Assembly: GCA_934654755.1 (NCBI GenBank)
Contig: CAKUGQ010000010.1
Location: 8,107 to 72,106, forward strand
Source: an uncultured Oscillospiraceae bacterium
Lineage (GTDB): Bacteria; Bacillota; Clostridia; Oscillospirales; Oscillospiraceae
Reading direction: 5' to 3'
Length of the DNA stretch: 64,000 nt
Made by a program: the position numbers and the translations under genes
The notes under the pieces: generated by a model
Seen by the model: the letters and a program-made list of their open reading frames with translations, nothing else
What the model was told of the DNA's origin: nothing
Databases searched by the model: none
Part shown: positions 8,280-16,114 of the stretch, piece after piece
How positions within the stretch are numbered: the first letter of the stretch is position 1
How the letters are laid out: every line of letters starts with the position of its first letter

Positions 8280-10655
8280 ATGAATGAACTATATGAAAAA
8301 TCCATGAAAAAGCTGGAGCTGGACGCCGTTTTACGAATGTTGGCCGACAGCGCTTCCAGTGAGGAGGGGAAGGAGCGCTGCCTTGCGCTGTTGCCTTTAA
8401 ACGATGCGGACGACATTCGTGAGCTGCAGGCGCAGACGACTGCCGCCTGCAAGCTCATTACGCTTAAGGGTTCTCCCGGCTTCCAGAGTGTCGTGCCCGT
8501 CGCCGCTTCGTTGGAGCGTGCAGACCGCGGCGGCTGTCTGACGACGACGGAGCTCCTACGCGTGGCCGGTGTGCTGCGCTGTGTTCGGGCGGCAAAGAGC
8601 TATTATAACGGCGATGATACGCAAACGGTTCTGGATGTGTTCTTCCGGGAACTGGCACCGAACCGTTATCTGGAGGATAAGATTACGAACTCCATTCTCA
8701 GCGAGGAGGAGATTGCCGACGCGGCGAGCCCCGAGCTGGCGGATATTCGCCGACATATGCGTGTGCAGAGCGCGAAGGTCAAGGAATCTCTGCAAAAAAT
8801 CATCACCTCGCCGAGCTATTCCAAATATCTGCGTGACCCGATTATCACTCTGCGCGGCGACCGCTATGTCGTTCCGGTCAAGAGCGAGTATAAGAGCGAA
8901 ATTCCGGGACTGGTCCATGACATTTCCTCGACAGGCAGTACCTTTTTTGTGGAGCCGATGTCTGCCGTCAACGCCAATAATGCGCTGCGCGAGCTTTTTT
9001 TGCGTGAAAAAAAGGAGATTGAGCGGATTCTTGCCGAGCTGTCCGCTGAGGCGGCTTCCTTCCGCGAGAGTATCGGACAAAGCTATGAAATGCTTGTGCG
9101 TCTCGACTGTATCTTTGCCCGCGCGAAGCTGTCGTTCCGCATGGACGGCATGGAGCCGGTTATCCGAACAGATGCGCGGCTCAATCTGAACCGTGCGCGT
9201 CATCCGCTGATCGATCAAAAAGCCGTTGTCCCGATTTCCGTCCGTCTTGGCAGCGATTTTGATACGTTGATCATTACCGGTCCGAACACCGGCGGCAAAA
9301 CCGTGACGCTCAAAACCATCGGCCTTTTGACGCTCATGGCGGAGTGCGGTCTGCATATTCCCGCCGATTCCGGCAGCGAGATTGCGGTTTTCGAGCGGAT
9401 TATGGCAGATATCGGTGATGAACAGTCCATCGAGCAGTCGCTTTCGACTTTCTCGTCTCACATGAAAAACATTGTCGAGATCGTCCGCGACTGTGATCGC
9501 GACACGCTTATCCTCTTTGACGAGCTGGGCGCCGGAACCGACCCGGCAGAGGGGGCGGCACTAGCCACGGCGCTGATCGAGTTCTGCCGCCAGTGCGGCA
9601 GCCGTGTCGCCGCGACGACGCATTATGCCGAATTAAAGCTATATGCCATGCGAACCGGGGGTGTTATGAACGCTTCCTGTGAATTTGATGTGGAGACGCT
9701 GCAGCCGACCTATAAGCTCCTGATCGGCGTCCCCGGAAAATCCAACGCCTTTGCTATTTCCAAACGTCTCGGACTTGAGGATACCATCATCGACAAGGCT
9801 CGCAGTCTTGTCAGCGAGAACGATCGGAATTTTGAGGATGTTCTGAACCAGCTTGAGCAGCAGCGTCAGCAGATGGAGGCGGCAAAGCTGGAGGCCGAAA
9901 AACTGCGGCTCCGGACCGAGCAGGTCAAGGCGCAGTCCGAGGAGTACCTTGCGCAAATCCAGCGTGAACGTGACAAGGCCATGAAAACCGCCCGCGCGGA
10001 GGCGCAGGCGCTGATCGACCAGGCACGGCGTGTCTCGGGCGAGGTGGCCGATGAGATGAAGCAGCTTCGCAAGCAGCTTCGCGACAGTGCCGACGTGCAG
10101 CAGACGAATGCGAAGCAGACCGAGCTGCGCAAAAAGCTGAACGATGCCGAGCAGGCGCTGCTCGGCACGCAGCAGTCGCTGCCGGAACGTCCGAAGTCTA
10201 CGCGGCAGATCAAGGTCGGGGACACCGTGGAGCTGCTGCGTTTCGGGACGCGCGCCAGTGTGCTGGCGATCAACAAGGACGGCTCTTATCAGCTTCAGGC
10301 CGGAATTATGAAGGTCACGGCGCAACCGGATGAAGTCTATCTTATTGAGGAAACGCAGCAACAGGCCAAGAAGATTATTGAACGCAGCCAGCGAGTATTC
10401 CGTAATCAGGGTGCCAGCTCGGAGCTGGATCTGCGCGGAATGAGTGCCGACGAGGCTGTGGCGACGCTTTCGGTGTTCCTGGATACGGCAATGCTTGCCA
10501 ATCTGTCATCCGTGCGGATCATTCACGGCAAGGGTACAGGCGTGCTGCGTAAGGCCGTGCAGGAGGAGCTGAAGCACAACCGTGCAGTCAAATCCTACCG
10601 CCTTGGCGTGTATGGTGAGGGGGAGGACGGCGTGACCATCGCGGAGCTTCGCTGA
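8280..10655 (+). CDS. mutS2: Endonuclease/ribosome-rescue ATPase MutS2
   Basis: A 791-residue protein with the MutS core and clamp helices, an ATPase with Walker A GPNTGGKT (~337-344) and Walker B/D-loop LFDELGAGTDPAEGAA (~413-428), a long coiled coil (~515-640), and a C-terminal Smr domain with LDLRGMS (~717-723) and HGKGTG (~751-756). MutS2 is implicated in recombination control and in splitting collided ribosomes. The start is 11 bases after recO. It ends just before a bidirectional terminator. Confidence 0.95.
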   Translation: MNELYEKSMKKLELDAVLRMLADSASSEEGKERCLALLPLNDADDIRELQAQTTAACKLITLKGSPGFQSVVPVAASLERADRGGCLTTTELLRVAGVLRCVRAAKSYYNGDDTQTVLDVFFRELAPNRYLEDKITNSILSEEEIADAASPELADIRRHMRVQSAKVKESLQKIITSPSYSKYLRDPIITLRGDRYVVPVKSEYKSEIPGLVHDISSTGSTFFVEPMSAVNANNALRELFLREKKEIERILAELSAEAASFRESIGQSYEMLVRLDCIFARAKLSFRMDGMEPVIRTDARLNLNRARHPLIDQKAVVPISVRLGSDFDTLIITGPNTGGKTVTLKTIGLLTLMAECGLHIPADSGSEIAVFERIMADIGDEQSIEQSLSTFSSHMKNIVEIVRDCDRDTLILFDELGAGTDPAEGAALATALIEFCRQCGSRVAATTHYAELKLYAMRTGGVMNASCEFDVETLQPTYKLLIGVPGKSNAFAISKRLGLEDTIIDKARSLVSENDRNFEDVLNQLEQQRQQMEAAKLEAEKLRLRTEQVKAQSEEYLAQIQRERDKAMKTARAEAQALIDQARRVSGEVADEMKQLRKQLRDSADVQQTNAKQTELRKKLNDAEQALLGTQQSLPERPKSTRQIKVGDTVELLRFGTRASVLAINKDGSYQLQAGIMKVTAQPDEVYLIEETQQQAKKIIERSQRVFRNQGASSELDLRGMSADEAVATLSVFLDTAMLANLSSVRIIHGKGTGVLRKAVQEELKHNRAVKSYRLGVYGEGEDGVTIAELR

Positions 10656-10689
10656 GAAAATATGCGCCGCATCTGACAATTCCGAAAGA

Positions 10690-10727
10690 GGCCCGTATCG
10701 GAGTATGCTCCGATACGGGCCTTTTTT
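10690..10727. terminator. Bidirectional terminator after mutS2
   Basis: A perfect 14-bp stem, GGCCCGTATCGGAG and CTCCGATACGGGCC around TATG, with As before and TTTTTT after, so it can serve mutS2 and the convergent minus-strand gene whose stop lies at 10726. Confidence 0.9.
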
Positions 10728-11214
10728 AGAACAAAGTGATGATTCCGGCAGTCAGAGCGGCAATTGCGGCAAACAGCGGGATTCCCCGCACAAAGGAGCC
10801 GAGGTGCTTTCGAGGATCCTGATACGGCTCCTTTTCCGGCAGAAAGGAGAAGCGGATCTGCCTGGTATTGCGCCACCAGAGAAGATCAATGACCAGAAGA
10901 TCAAACAGCCCCAGTCCTTCTCCGAAAATCAGAAAATCCCAAAATGCAGACCAATAGCCGCTCAGGCCCAAGACCCTCTTGAAAGCCAGACCAAGGGCGG
11001 AAAACAGGACGGTGAACAGAAGCAGATTGCCCAGCAGAACAGAACTCAGGGATTTCTCTTGCGGAACGCTTCCCGCCAGCTTCTGCCGGACCTGCGCTTG
11101 CACCGGATCCGGGTAGGAACGCAGGCCGATCAGGTTTTTCCTGTCCGTCCCGGTTCCCAGAAAGCAGATGCTCCAATAGAGCAGATAAAACACAATTGCA
11201 AGACCGATTCTCAT
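10726..11214 (-). CDS. Small integral membrane protein, unknown function
   Basis: A 162-residue protein with four likely membrane spans: an N-terminal one (~4-20), two central ones (~59-80 and ~93-112) and a C-terminal one (~144-160). The middle loop is charged (EKEPYQDPRKH). The second half has WWRNTRQIRF between helices. I do not recognise the family with certainty. It lies 33 bases downstream of the broken ATC-hydrolase gene on the same strand, so it may be the surviving partner of that transcription unit. Confidence 0.6.
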   Translation of the reverse strand: MRIGLAIVFYLLYWSICFLGTGTDRKNLIGLRSYPDPVQAQVRQKLAGSVPQEKSLSSVLLGNLLLFTVLFSALGLAFKRVLGLSGYWSAFWDFLIFGEGLGLFDLLVIDLLWWRNTRQIRFSFLPEKEPYQDPRKHLGSFVRGIPLFAAIAALTAGIITLF

Positions 11215-11247
11215 AACGTCATCCCTTTCACCATATGACGCAGCCGC

Positions 11248-11781
11248 TCATATGTTTTTCCTCTTGTAGCCACAGTCGCAGTACGTCCCGCCGGAGGCAA
11301 GCGTGTATTTGCGAACAAAATCTGTCGCACCGCCCGCTTCGCTCATTGTGTAGTCAAGGTGACACAGTGCCGGCGTGAGGTCATACAGCCCCAGCTTTTG
11401 CATCAGAACGCAGATACCGCACTTTGTAAAGCGTCCTTCATATCCGCTGCCGTCTGCGTATTCGTAAAAATCCATATTCCATGAATAGGGATTACGGTCG
11501 GCGGCCTTCAGTGCCGCAGTCGCCTTCATTCCGGCGATATCCTTTTCGGTGAATTTCTTCTTTCCGTTCTTGCGGCAGAACCACTTCATCGGCTTTGTCA
11601 TCATTGCATCGGCATAGTATATCGTCAGCCGCTTCACGTCCGGGCGTTCTGGCATGGAGAGGATAAATGCTCCCAACATGGCGCAGTTGACGATATTCAT
11701 TTTTAAGCGGTCAGCCTTCTCAAATTCCGGCAGCTCACGGACGATTTCTCTGTATTTCGGCTTTGCCTTTTGCGTGATGGC
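11248..11781 (-). pseudogene. 5'-truncated L-2-amino-thiazoline-4-carboxylic acid hydrolase family gene
   Basis: About 175 C-terminal residues look like the ATC hydrolase family: ERPDVKRLTIYYADAMM, NPYSWNMDFYEY, GICVLMQKLGLYDLTP and the ending GGTYCDCGYKR are its typical blocks. The minus-strand frame stays open rightwards to 12369, but that extension is only the antisense of an ABC transporter fragment, so no native start exists. Perhaps the first 20-60 residues are lost. The break is about 11775-11785. Confidence 0.65.
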
Positions 11782-12171
11782 CTTATTATGGGGCTTCCGA
11801 ACGGCTATGACACCGTGGTTGGTGAGGGCGGCGGTACGCTCTCCGGCGGCGAAAAGCAGCGTATTTCCATTGCCCGTGCCATTTTGAAGGATGCGCCGAT
11901 TATCATTCTCGATGAGGCAACCGCCAGCATCGATCCGGAAAATGAGAATCTGATCCAGCAGGCAATTTCCGAGCTGACCAAAGGAAAGACCATCATCACC
12001 ATCGCTCACCGCCTGGCGACCGTTCAGAATGCGGATCGAATTCTTGTGGTGGACGACGGCAGGATCGTTGAAGCGGGGACGCATGAAGAGCTGATCCGTC
12101 AAAACGGCCTGTATCGGCGCTTCACCGAGATTCGGGAACAGGCAGAGGGCTGGCACATCGTGACGGGATAA
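11776..12171 (+). pseudogene. 3' fragment of an ABC exporter ATPase (MsbA/MdlB type)
   Basis: About 130 residues of the C-terminal half of an exporter nucleotide-binding domain: LPNGYDTVVGEGG, the signature LSGGEKQRISIARA, Walker B IIILDEATAS, and the H-loop TIAHRLATV. Walker A and the whole membrane domain are missing. The fragment begins abruptly at about 11776-11785, where it meets the truncated ATC-hydrolase gene. It cannot work as a transporter. It is the remnant of a divergent neighbour that lost its 5' end. Confidence 0.8.
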
Positions 12172-12228
12172 GGCTGTCGGAATCGGGCGGTGCCGTGCTG
12201 CGCCCCCGAGAAAAATCGAGGAAAACGG

Positions 12229-12257
12229 TTGACAAATCGCTCCGATTTGCGTATAGT
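12229..12257 (+). promoter_or_regulatory. Vegetative promoter of the HPr-like gene
   Basis: TTGACA (12229-12234), a 17-base spacer and TATAGT (12252-12257). It lies about 45 bases before the GTG start. Confidence 0.8.
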
Positions 12258-12301
12258 TATAGCGAGATACCCGCAGCTTTGCGGAAGAAGGAGTGACTCT
12301 T

Positions 12302-12562
12302 GTGTATACAGAGAAGGTAGTAGTCAAGTGTGAGTCCGGTCTTTTGAACCGGCAGGTGACCTTTTTCATTCAGCGTGCCAACGAGTTTCGCAGCAGCATC
12401 TGGGTGGAGTCCGGCGACCGTAAGATCAACGCCAAGAGTATGCTCGGCGTGATCTCGATGGGGATTACTTCCGGCACGGAAATTACGCTGATTGCAGAAG
12501 GCCCGGATGCGGAAGCGGCGGTCAAGGCGCTTGCGGCCATGCTTGAGAAGGACGTTTTCTGA
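12302..12562 (+). CDS. HPr-family protein lacking the phospho-histidine (Crh-like)
   Basis: An 86-residue HPr fold. The usual GLHARP active-site loop is replaced by GLLNRQ, so His15 is absent and phosphotransfer from enzyme I should be impossible. The regulatory serine region is kept as AKSMLGVISMG, as in Crh of Bacillus, which acts only through Ser46 phosphorylation with CcpA. GTG 12302 follows AAGGAG (12288-12293) by eight bases; GTG 12293 overlaps that site and is rejected. It has its own promoter and terminator, so it is monocistronic. A catabolite-control role is inferred. Confidence 0.85.
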   Translation: MYTEKVVVKCESGLLNRQVTFFIQRANEFRSSIWVESGDRKINAKSMLGVISMGITSGTEITLIAEGPDAEAAVKALAAMLEKDVF

Positions 12563-12579
12563 GAATCATTTCGTTTGCG

Positions 12580-12616
12580 GCTGTCCCAAACGCCCGGCGT
12601 TTGGGACGGCTTTTCT
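12580..12616 (+). terminator. Terminator after the HPr-like gene
   Basis: GCTGTCCCAAACGC and GTTTGGGACGGC form a stem followed by TTTTCT. Confidence 0.8.
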
Positions 12617-12682
12617 AAAAAATGCCCTTGTGAAGCGTTGACACTGCGGGCACCCCGCGAGAAACGCGAAGGAGGCGAAGCC

Positions 12683-14521
12683 ATGACCCGTGACGAGCTT
12701 CGGCAGGCGGCGAACACGCTGCCCTATGAGCCGGGCGTTTATCTGATGAAAAACGCCGAGGGTACCGTAATTTATGTCGGAAAGGCAAAAAAGCTCAAAA
12801 ACCGCGTCAGTCAGTATTTCCAGGACACCTCCTCACACAACGCCAAGACCCGCCGTATGGTCAGCCAGGTCGACCACTTTGAGACAATTGCAGCCGCGAC
12901 GGAGTTTGAGGCACTGGTGCTGGAATGCTCACTGATTAAACGTTATCGCCCAAAGTATAATATCCTGCTCAAGGACGACAAGGGCTATCCGTATCTGCGC
13001 GTCGATCTGCGTGAAAGCTTTCCGAAAATGACGCTTGCCGCACGACTGGGCGACGATGGCGCCCGCTATTTTGGCCCCTTCGGCAGCCGGGGCAGCACAC
13101 AGCGGATTATCGATACGATCATCCGTGCTTTTTCTCTGTCCTCCTGTTCACGGCAGTTTCCGCGTGATATCGGAAAAGATCGCCCCTGCCTGAATTACCA
13201 GCTCGGCTACTGTGCCGGTTGGTGCAGAGGGACACCGGAGCAGGTGGAGTACCATGCGCGTATGGAGCAGGCCGTCATGCTGCTCGACGGAAAGCACAAG
13301 CCGCTGGTCGATTCTCTTCGTGAGCAGATGGAGCAGGCGGCGGACTCGCTGGAGTTTGAACGTGCGGCAAAGCTGCGTGACCGTCTGCGCGCGGTGCAGG
13401 CGCTTTCCCAGCGCCAGCTTGTTACGGCAAGCGCGTCGGATACCGATGTGCTCGGCTGGGCAATGACAGAGGCCAAGGCCTGCTTTGCCGTATTGCACTA
13501 CCGTGACGGCAATCTGAGCGATAAGGAGTACCGGATTCTTCCCGTGCCGGACGATTCGGATGAGGCATTCGCCTCCCTGGTACGCCAATACTACCTTGAC
13601 CGGTGCAGCGTTCCAAGGCATGTGCTTTTGCCGCTGCGTTCGGAGGATACCGCGCTGATGGAGCAGAGCCTTTCCGAGCGTTTCGGGAAGCGTGTCTATT
13701 TCCGGGTGCCGCAGCGCGGTGCGGCGCGCCGCCTTCTGGAGCTGGCGCAGAAAAATGCCCGTGAGGAGGCGCAGCGCGTAACGAATGCCGAGGAGCGCCG
13801 CAGCGGGACGCTTCGTCTGCTTGCATCAATGCTCGGACTTTCGGAACCGCCGAAGCGCATGGAAGCCTTCGACATTTCCAACATTGCGGGGACGGACATT
13901 GTTGCCTCCATGGTCGTTTTTTGCGAAGGAAAGCCGAAAAAGAGCGATTACAAGCGCTTCAAGCTCGAAAACATGGATGATCAGGATGACTACGGCGCGA
14001 TGCGGCAGGTCGTTTGCCGCCGCTTCTGCCATTATCTTGACGGCGACGCGGGCTTTGCCGAGGCGCCCGATCTGCTGCTGATCGACGGCGGTTCCGTCCA
14101 TGCCGAGGCTGTACGTGAAGCGTTGGAGGCCATGGGGCTGCATTTTCCGATCTTCGGCATGGTCAAGGACGATCGTCACCGTACCCGCGCTTTGACCACG
14201 CCGAAGGGGCATGAAATCGATATTCAGGCCAAGCCTGCCGTGTTTGCCCTGATCGGTCGAATTCAGGAGGAAACGCACCGCTTTGCCATCACCTATCACC
14301 GCACACTGCGCAGCCGGCGCGTCACAGGCTCAAAGCTGGATGCCATCGAGGGCGTAGGCGAAAAGCGCCGCCTGCTGCTTCTGAAGCACTACGGTTCTCT
14401 GCGTGCCATCGGCGAGGCAAGCGTGGAATCCCTGACGCATCTGCTGCCTCGCCCGACCGCGCAGGCGGTTTATGACTATTTCCATCCGAAGGAGGATGAC
14501 GATGCGAGTAATCACCGGTAG
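12683..14521 (+). CDS. uvrC: Excinuclease ABC subunit C
   Basis: A 612-residue UvrC. The GIY-YIG nuclease domain is N-terminal (PGVYLMKNAEGTVIYVGKAK, ~17-36). A UVR motif for UvrB binding lies near 209-243, the RNase H-like second nuclease begins near AFDISNIAGTDIVAS (~393), and a helix-hairpin-helix is at the end (IEGVGEKRRLLLL). It makes both cuts in nucleotide excision repair. ATG 12683 follows AAGGAGG by seven bases; an upstream in-frame start at 12575 lies inside the preceding terminator. Confidence 0.96.
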   Translation: MTRDELRQAANTLPYEPGVYLMKNAEGTVIYVGKAKKLKNRVSQYFQDTSSHNAKTRRMVSQVDHFETIAAATEFEALVLECSLIKRYRPKYNILLKDDKGYPYLRVDLRESFPKMTLAARLGDDGARYFGPFGSRGSTQRIIDTIIRAFSLSSCSRQFPRDIGKDRPCLNYQLGYCAGWCRGTPEQVEYHARMEQAVMLLDGKHKPLVDSLREQMEQAADSLEFERAAKLRDRLRAVQALSQRQLVTASASDTDVLGWAMTEAKACFAVLHYRDGNLSDKEYRILPVPDDSDEAFASLVRQYYLDRCSVPRHVLLPLRSEDTALMEQSLSERFGKRVYFRVPQRGAARRLLELAQKNAREEAQRVTNAEERRSGTLRLLASMLGLSEPPKRMEAFDISNIAGTDIVASMVVFCEGKPKKSDYKRFKLENMDDQDDYGAMRQVVCRRFCHYLDGDAGFAEAPDLLLIDGGSVHAEAVREALEAMGLHFPIFGMVKDDRHRTRALTTPKGHEIDIQAKPAVFALIGRIQEETHRFAITYHRTLRSRRVTGSKLDAIEGVGEKRRLLLLKHYGSLRAIGEASVESLTHLLPRPTAQAVYDYFHPKEDDDASNHR

Positions 14522-15050
14522 CGCCCGCGGCGTAAACCTGAAGGCTCCGGCGGGGTTGTCCACACGGCCGACCGCCGACCGGGTGAAGCAGGCAATGTTC
14601 AACATCATCCAGTACGAGATTGGCGGAGAGGTGCTGGATCTGTTTGCAGGCTCCGGTCAGCTCGGGATTGAGGCGCTCAGCAGAGGTGCGTCGTATGCCG
14701 TATTTGTCGATGCAAGGAATGACGCAGTGGAAATCATTCGTGAAAACCTGCACCGCACAAAGCTCGCGGAGCGCGCCGAGATTGTGCGCGGCGATTTTGA
14801 CGCATACCTCCGCCGCTGCCGCCGCCGCTTCCGCTTGATCTTTCTGGATCCGCCCTATGCAGAAAAATCTCTGGAAAACGCAATAAATCGCCTCGCAGAA
14901 ATTGACATTTTGGCGGAAGGTGGTATAATCATTACGGAACGGCCTGTTGATAAGCCGCTTCCGGGCGATTTTCCCGGCTTGACGCGCTCGCAGGACTACC
15001 GCTACGGCAAGACTGTCGTAACTCTGTTTCGTAAGGGATATAATGTATGA
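14502..15050 (+). CDS. rsmD: 16S rRNA guanine-966 N2-methyltransferase RsmD
   Basis: A 182-residue SAM methyltransferase. The N-terminus MRVITGSARG is diagnostic. Motif I is VLDLFAGSGQLGIEALSRGA (~46-65) and the catalytic motif is LDPPY (~115-119). ATG 14502 follows AAGGAGG by six bases and overlaps the uvrC end by 20 bases. The 3' end overlaps coaD by four bases, the usual rsmD-coaD pairing. Confidence 0.95.
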   Translation: MRVITGSARGVNLKAPAGLSTRPTADRVKQAMFNIIQYEIGGEVLDLFAGSGQLGIEALSRGASYAVFVDARNDAVEIIRENLHRTKLAERAEIVRGDFDAYLRRCRRRFRLIFLDPPYAEKSLENAINRLAEIDILAEGGIIITERPVDKPLPGDFPGLTRSQDYRYGKTVVTLFRKGYNV

Positions 15051-15547
15051 AGACAGCCGTCTACCCCGGCAGCTTTGATCCCGTGACCAAGGGACATTTG
15101 AATATCATCGAGCGTGCCGCAAAGCTCTTTGATCGCGTGATCGTCTGCGTTATGGTCAACGCGGACAAGTCCTCGCCGCTTTTTTCGCTGGAGCAGCGCA
15201 AGGAGCATCTGCGGCGCGTTACCGCGCATCTGGAGAATGTGGTTGTCGATGCACATGACGGATTACTTGCCGAATATGCACGGCAGAACGGCTGCTGTAC
15301 CGTAATTAAAGGGCTGCGTGCCGGCTCGGACTTTGAAAAAGAGTTTCAGATGGCCATGATAAACCGCAAGCTCAATCCGGAGCTGGACTCCCTGTTTCTG
15401 ACGGCGGAGCACCAGTATATGTACCTCAGCTCCAGCATTGTCAAAGAGCTGGCGCATTACGGCGCGGCGCTGGGGGATTTCCTTCCGCCGGAGATTATAG
15501 AGGAATTTCAGGAGACCATCCGCTTCAGAAATACAGGAAAACAATAA
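15047..15547 (+). CDS. coaD: Phosphopantetheine adenylyltransferase
   Basis: A 166-residue enzyme of coenzyme A synthesis that joins AMP to 4'-phosphopantetheine. YPGSFDPVTKGHLNII at the start holds the nucleotidyltransferase GH motif, and YLSSSIVKELA near 125 is the conserved ISSTxVRE-type loop. It overlaps rsmD by four bases. Confidence 0.96.
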   Translation: MKTAVYPGSFDPVTKGHLNIIERAAKLFDRVIVCVMVNADKSSPLFSLEQRKEHLRRVTAHLENVVVDAHDGLLAEYARQNGCCTVIKGLRAGSDFEKEFQMAMINRKLNPELDSLFLTAEHQYMYLSSSIVKELAHYGAALGDFLPPEIIEEFQETIRFRNTGKQ

Positions 15548-15559
15548 GGAGGCACAAGC

Positions 15560-16063
15560 ATGAACGAACATAGCATCGACGAATTAATCGGTACCTTATA
15601 TGAGATGGTTCAGGACGCACGCGGCGTTCCGTTCAGCTCGGATAAGTGCGCGCTTGACCGCAATCAGGTTCTGGATCTGCTCGATGAGCTCAGCAATCGT
15701 CTGCCGGGCGAACTGAAACAGGCGAAGACCATCGTGGAATCCAGAACGGAGCTCATCAATAATGCAAAGCGCGAGGCCGAAGGCATTCTTAAGAATGCGC
15801 AGAGTCAGGCACGCCAGCTCGTCAGTCAGGACGCCATCTATCAGGAGGCGCGCGCGCAGGCCAACGACATGGTCCGTGCCGCTCAGGAAAAGATCAAGGG
15901 ATTGCGTCAGGCCACGAATGATTACGTGGATGATTCTCTGCGCTCGACCGAGGAGGCCGTCGCCGAGGCGCTGGCGAAGATCCGCGATTCCCGCGCAAAG
16001 TTCCGCGCTCTGACCACCCCGCAGACCAGAAACAATCCGTCTGCCATCATCGAGGACGTGTAA
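15560..16063 (+). CDS. Coiled-coil protein of the coaD operon
   Basis: A 167-residue protein that is almost entirely charged helix from ~35 to 150, rich in Ala, Gln, Arg and Glu, with heptad-like spacing (LKQAKTIVESRTELINNAKR). It resembles F0-ATPase subunit b or DivIVA-like stalk proteins without a membrane anchor. Similar proteins follow coaD in many Clostridia and are often called ATPase by automatic annotation. AAGGAGG lies before ATG 15560. The function is unknown, and the operon ends here with a terminator. Confidence 0.75.
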   Translation: MNEHSIDELIGTLYEMVQDARGVPFSSDKCALDRNQVLDLLDELSNRLPGELKQAKTIVESRTELINNAKREAEGILKNAQSQARQLVSQDAIYQEARAQANDMVRAAQEKIKGLRQATNDYVDDSLRSTEEAVAEALAKIRDSRAKFRALTTPQTRNNPSAIIEDV

Positions 16064-16069
16064 AACTGC

Positions 16070-16100
16070 ACAGGCCGATTCAACAGAATCGGCCTGTTTT
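16070..16100 (+). terminator. Terminator after the coaD operon
   Basis: ACAGGCCGATT and AATCGGCCTGT around CAACAG, followed by TTT. Confidence 0.85.
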
Positions 16101-16114
16101 CTGTAGGAGGAGTT

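Noticed and set aside
11248..12369. One 373-residue minus-strand protein
   Set aside because: Only its C-terminal ~175 residues are protein-like; the first 195 are antisense of an ABC ATPase fragment and the HPr gene leader.
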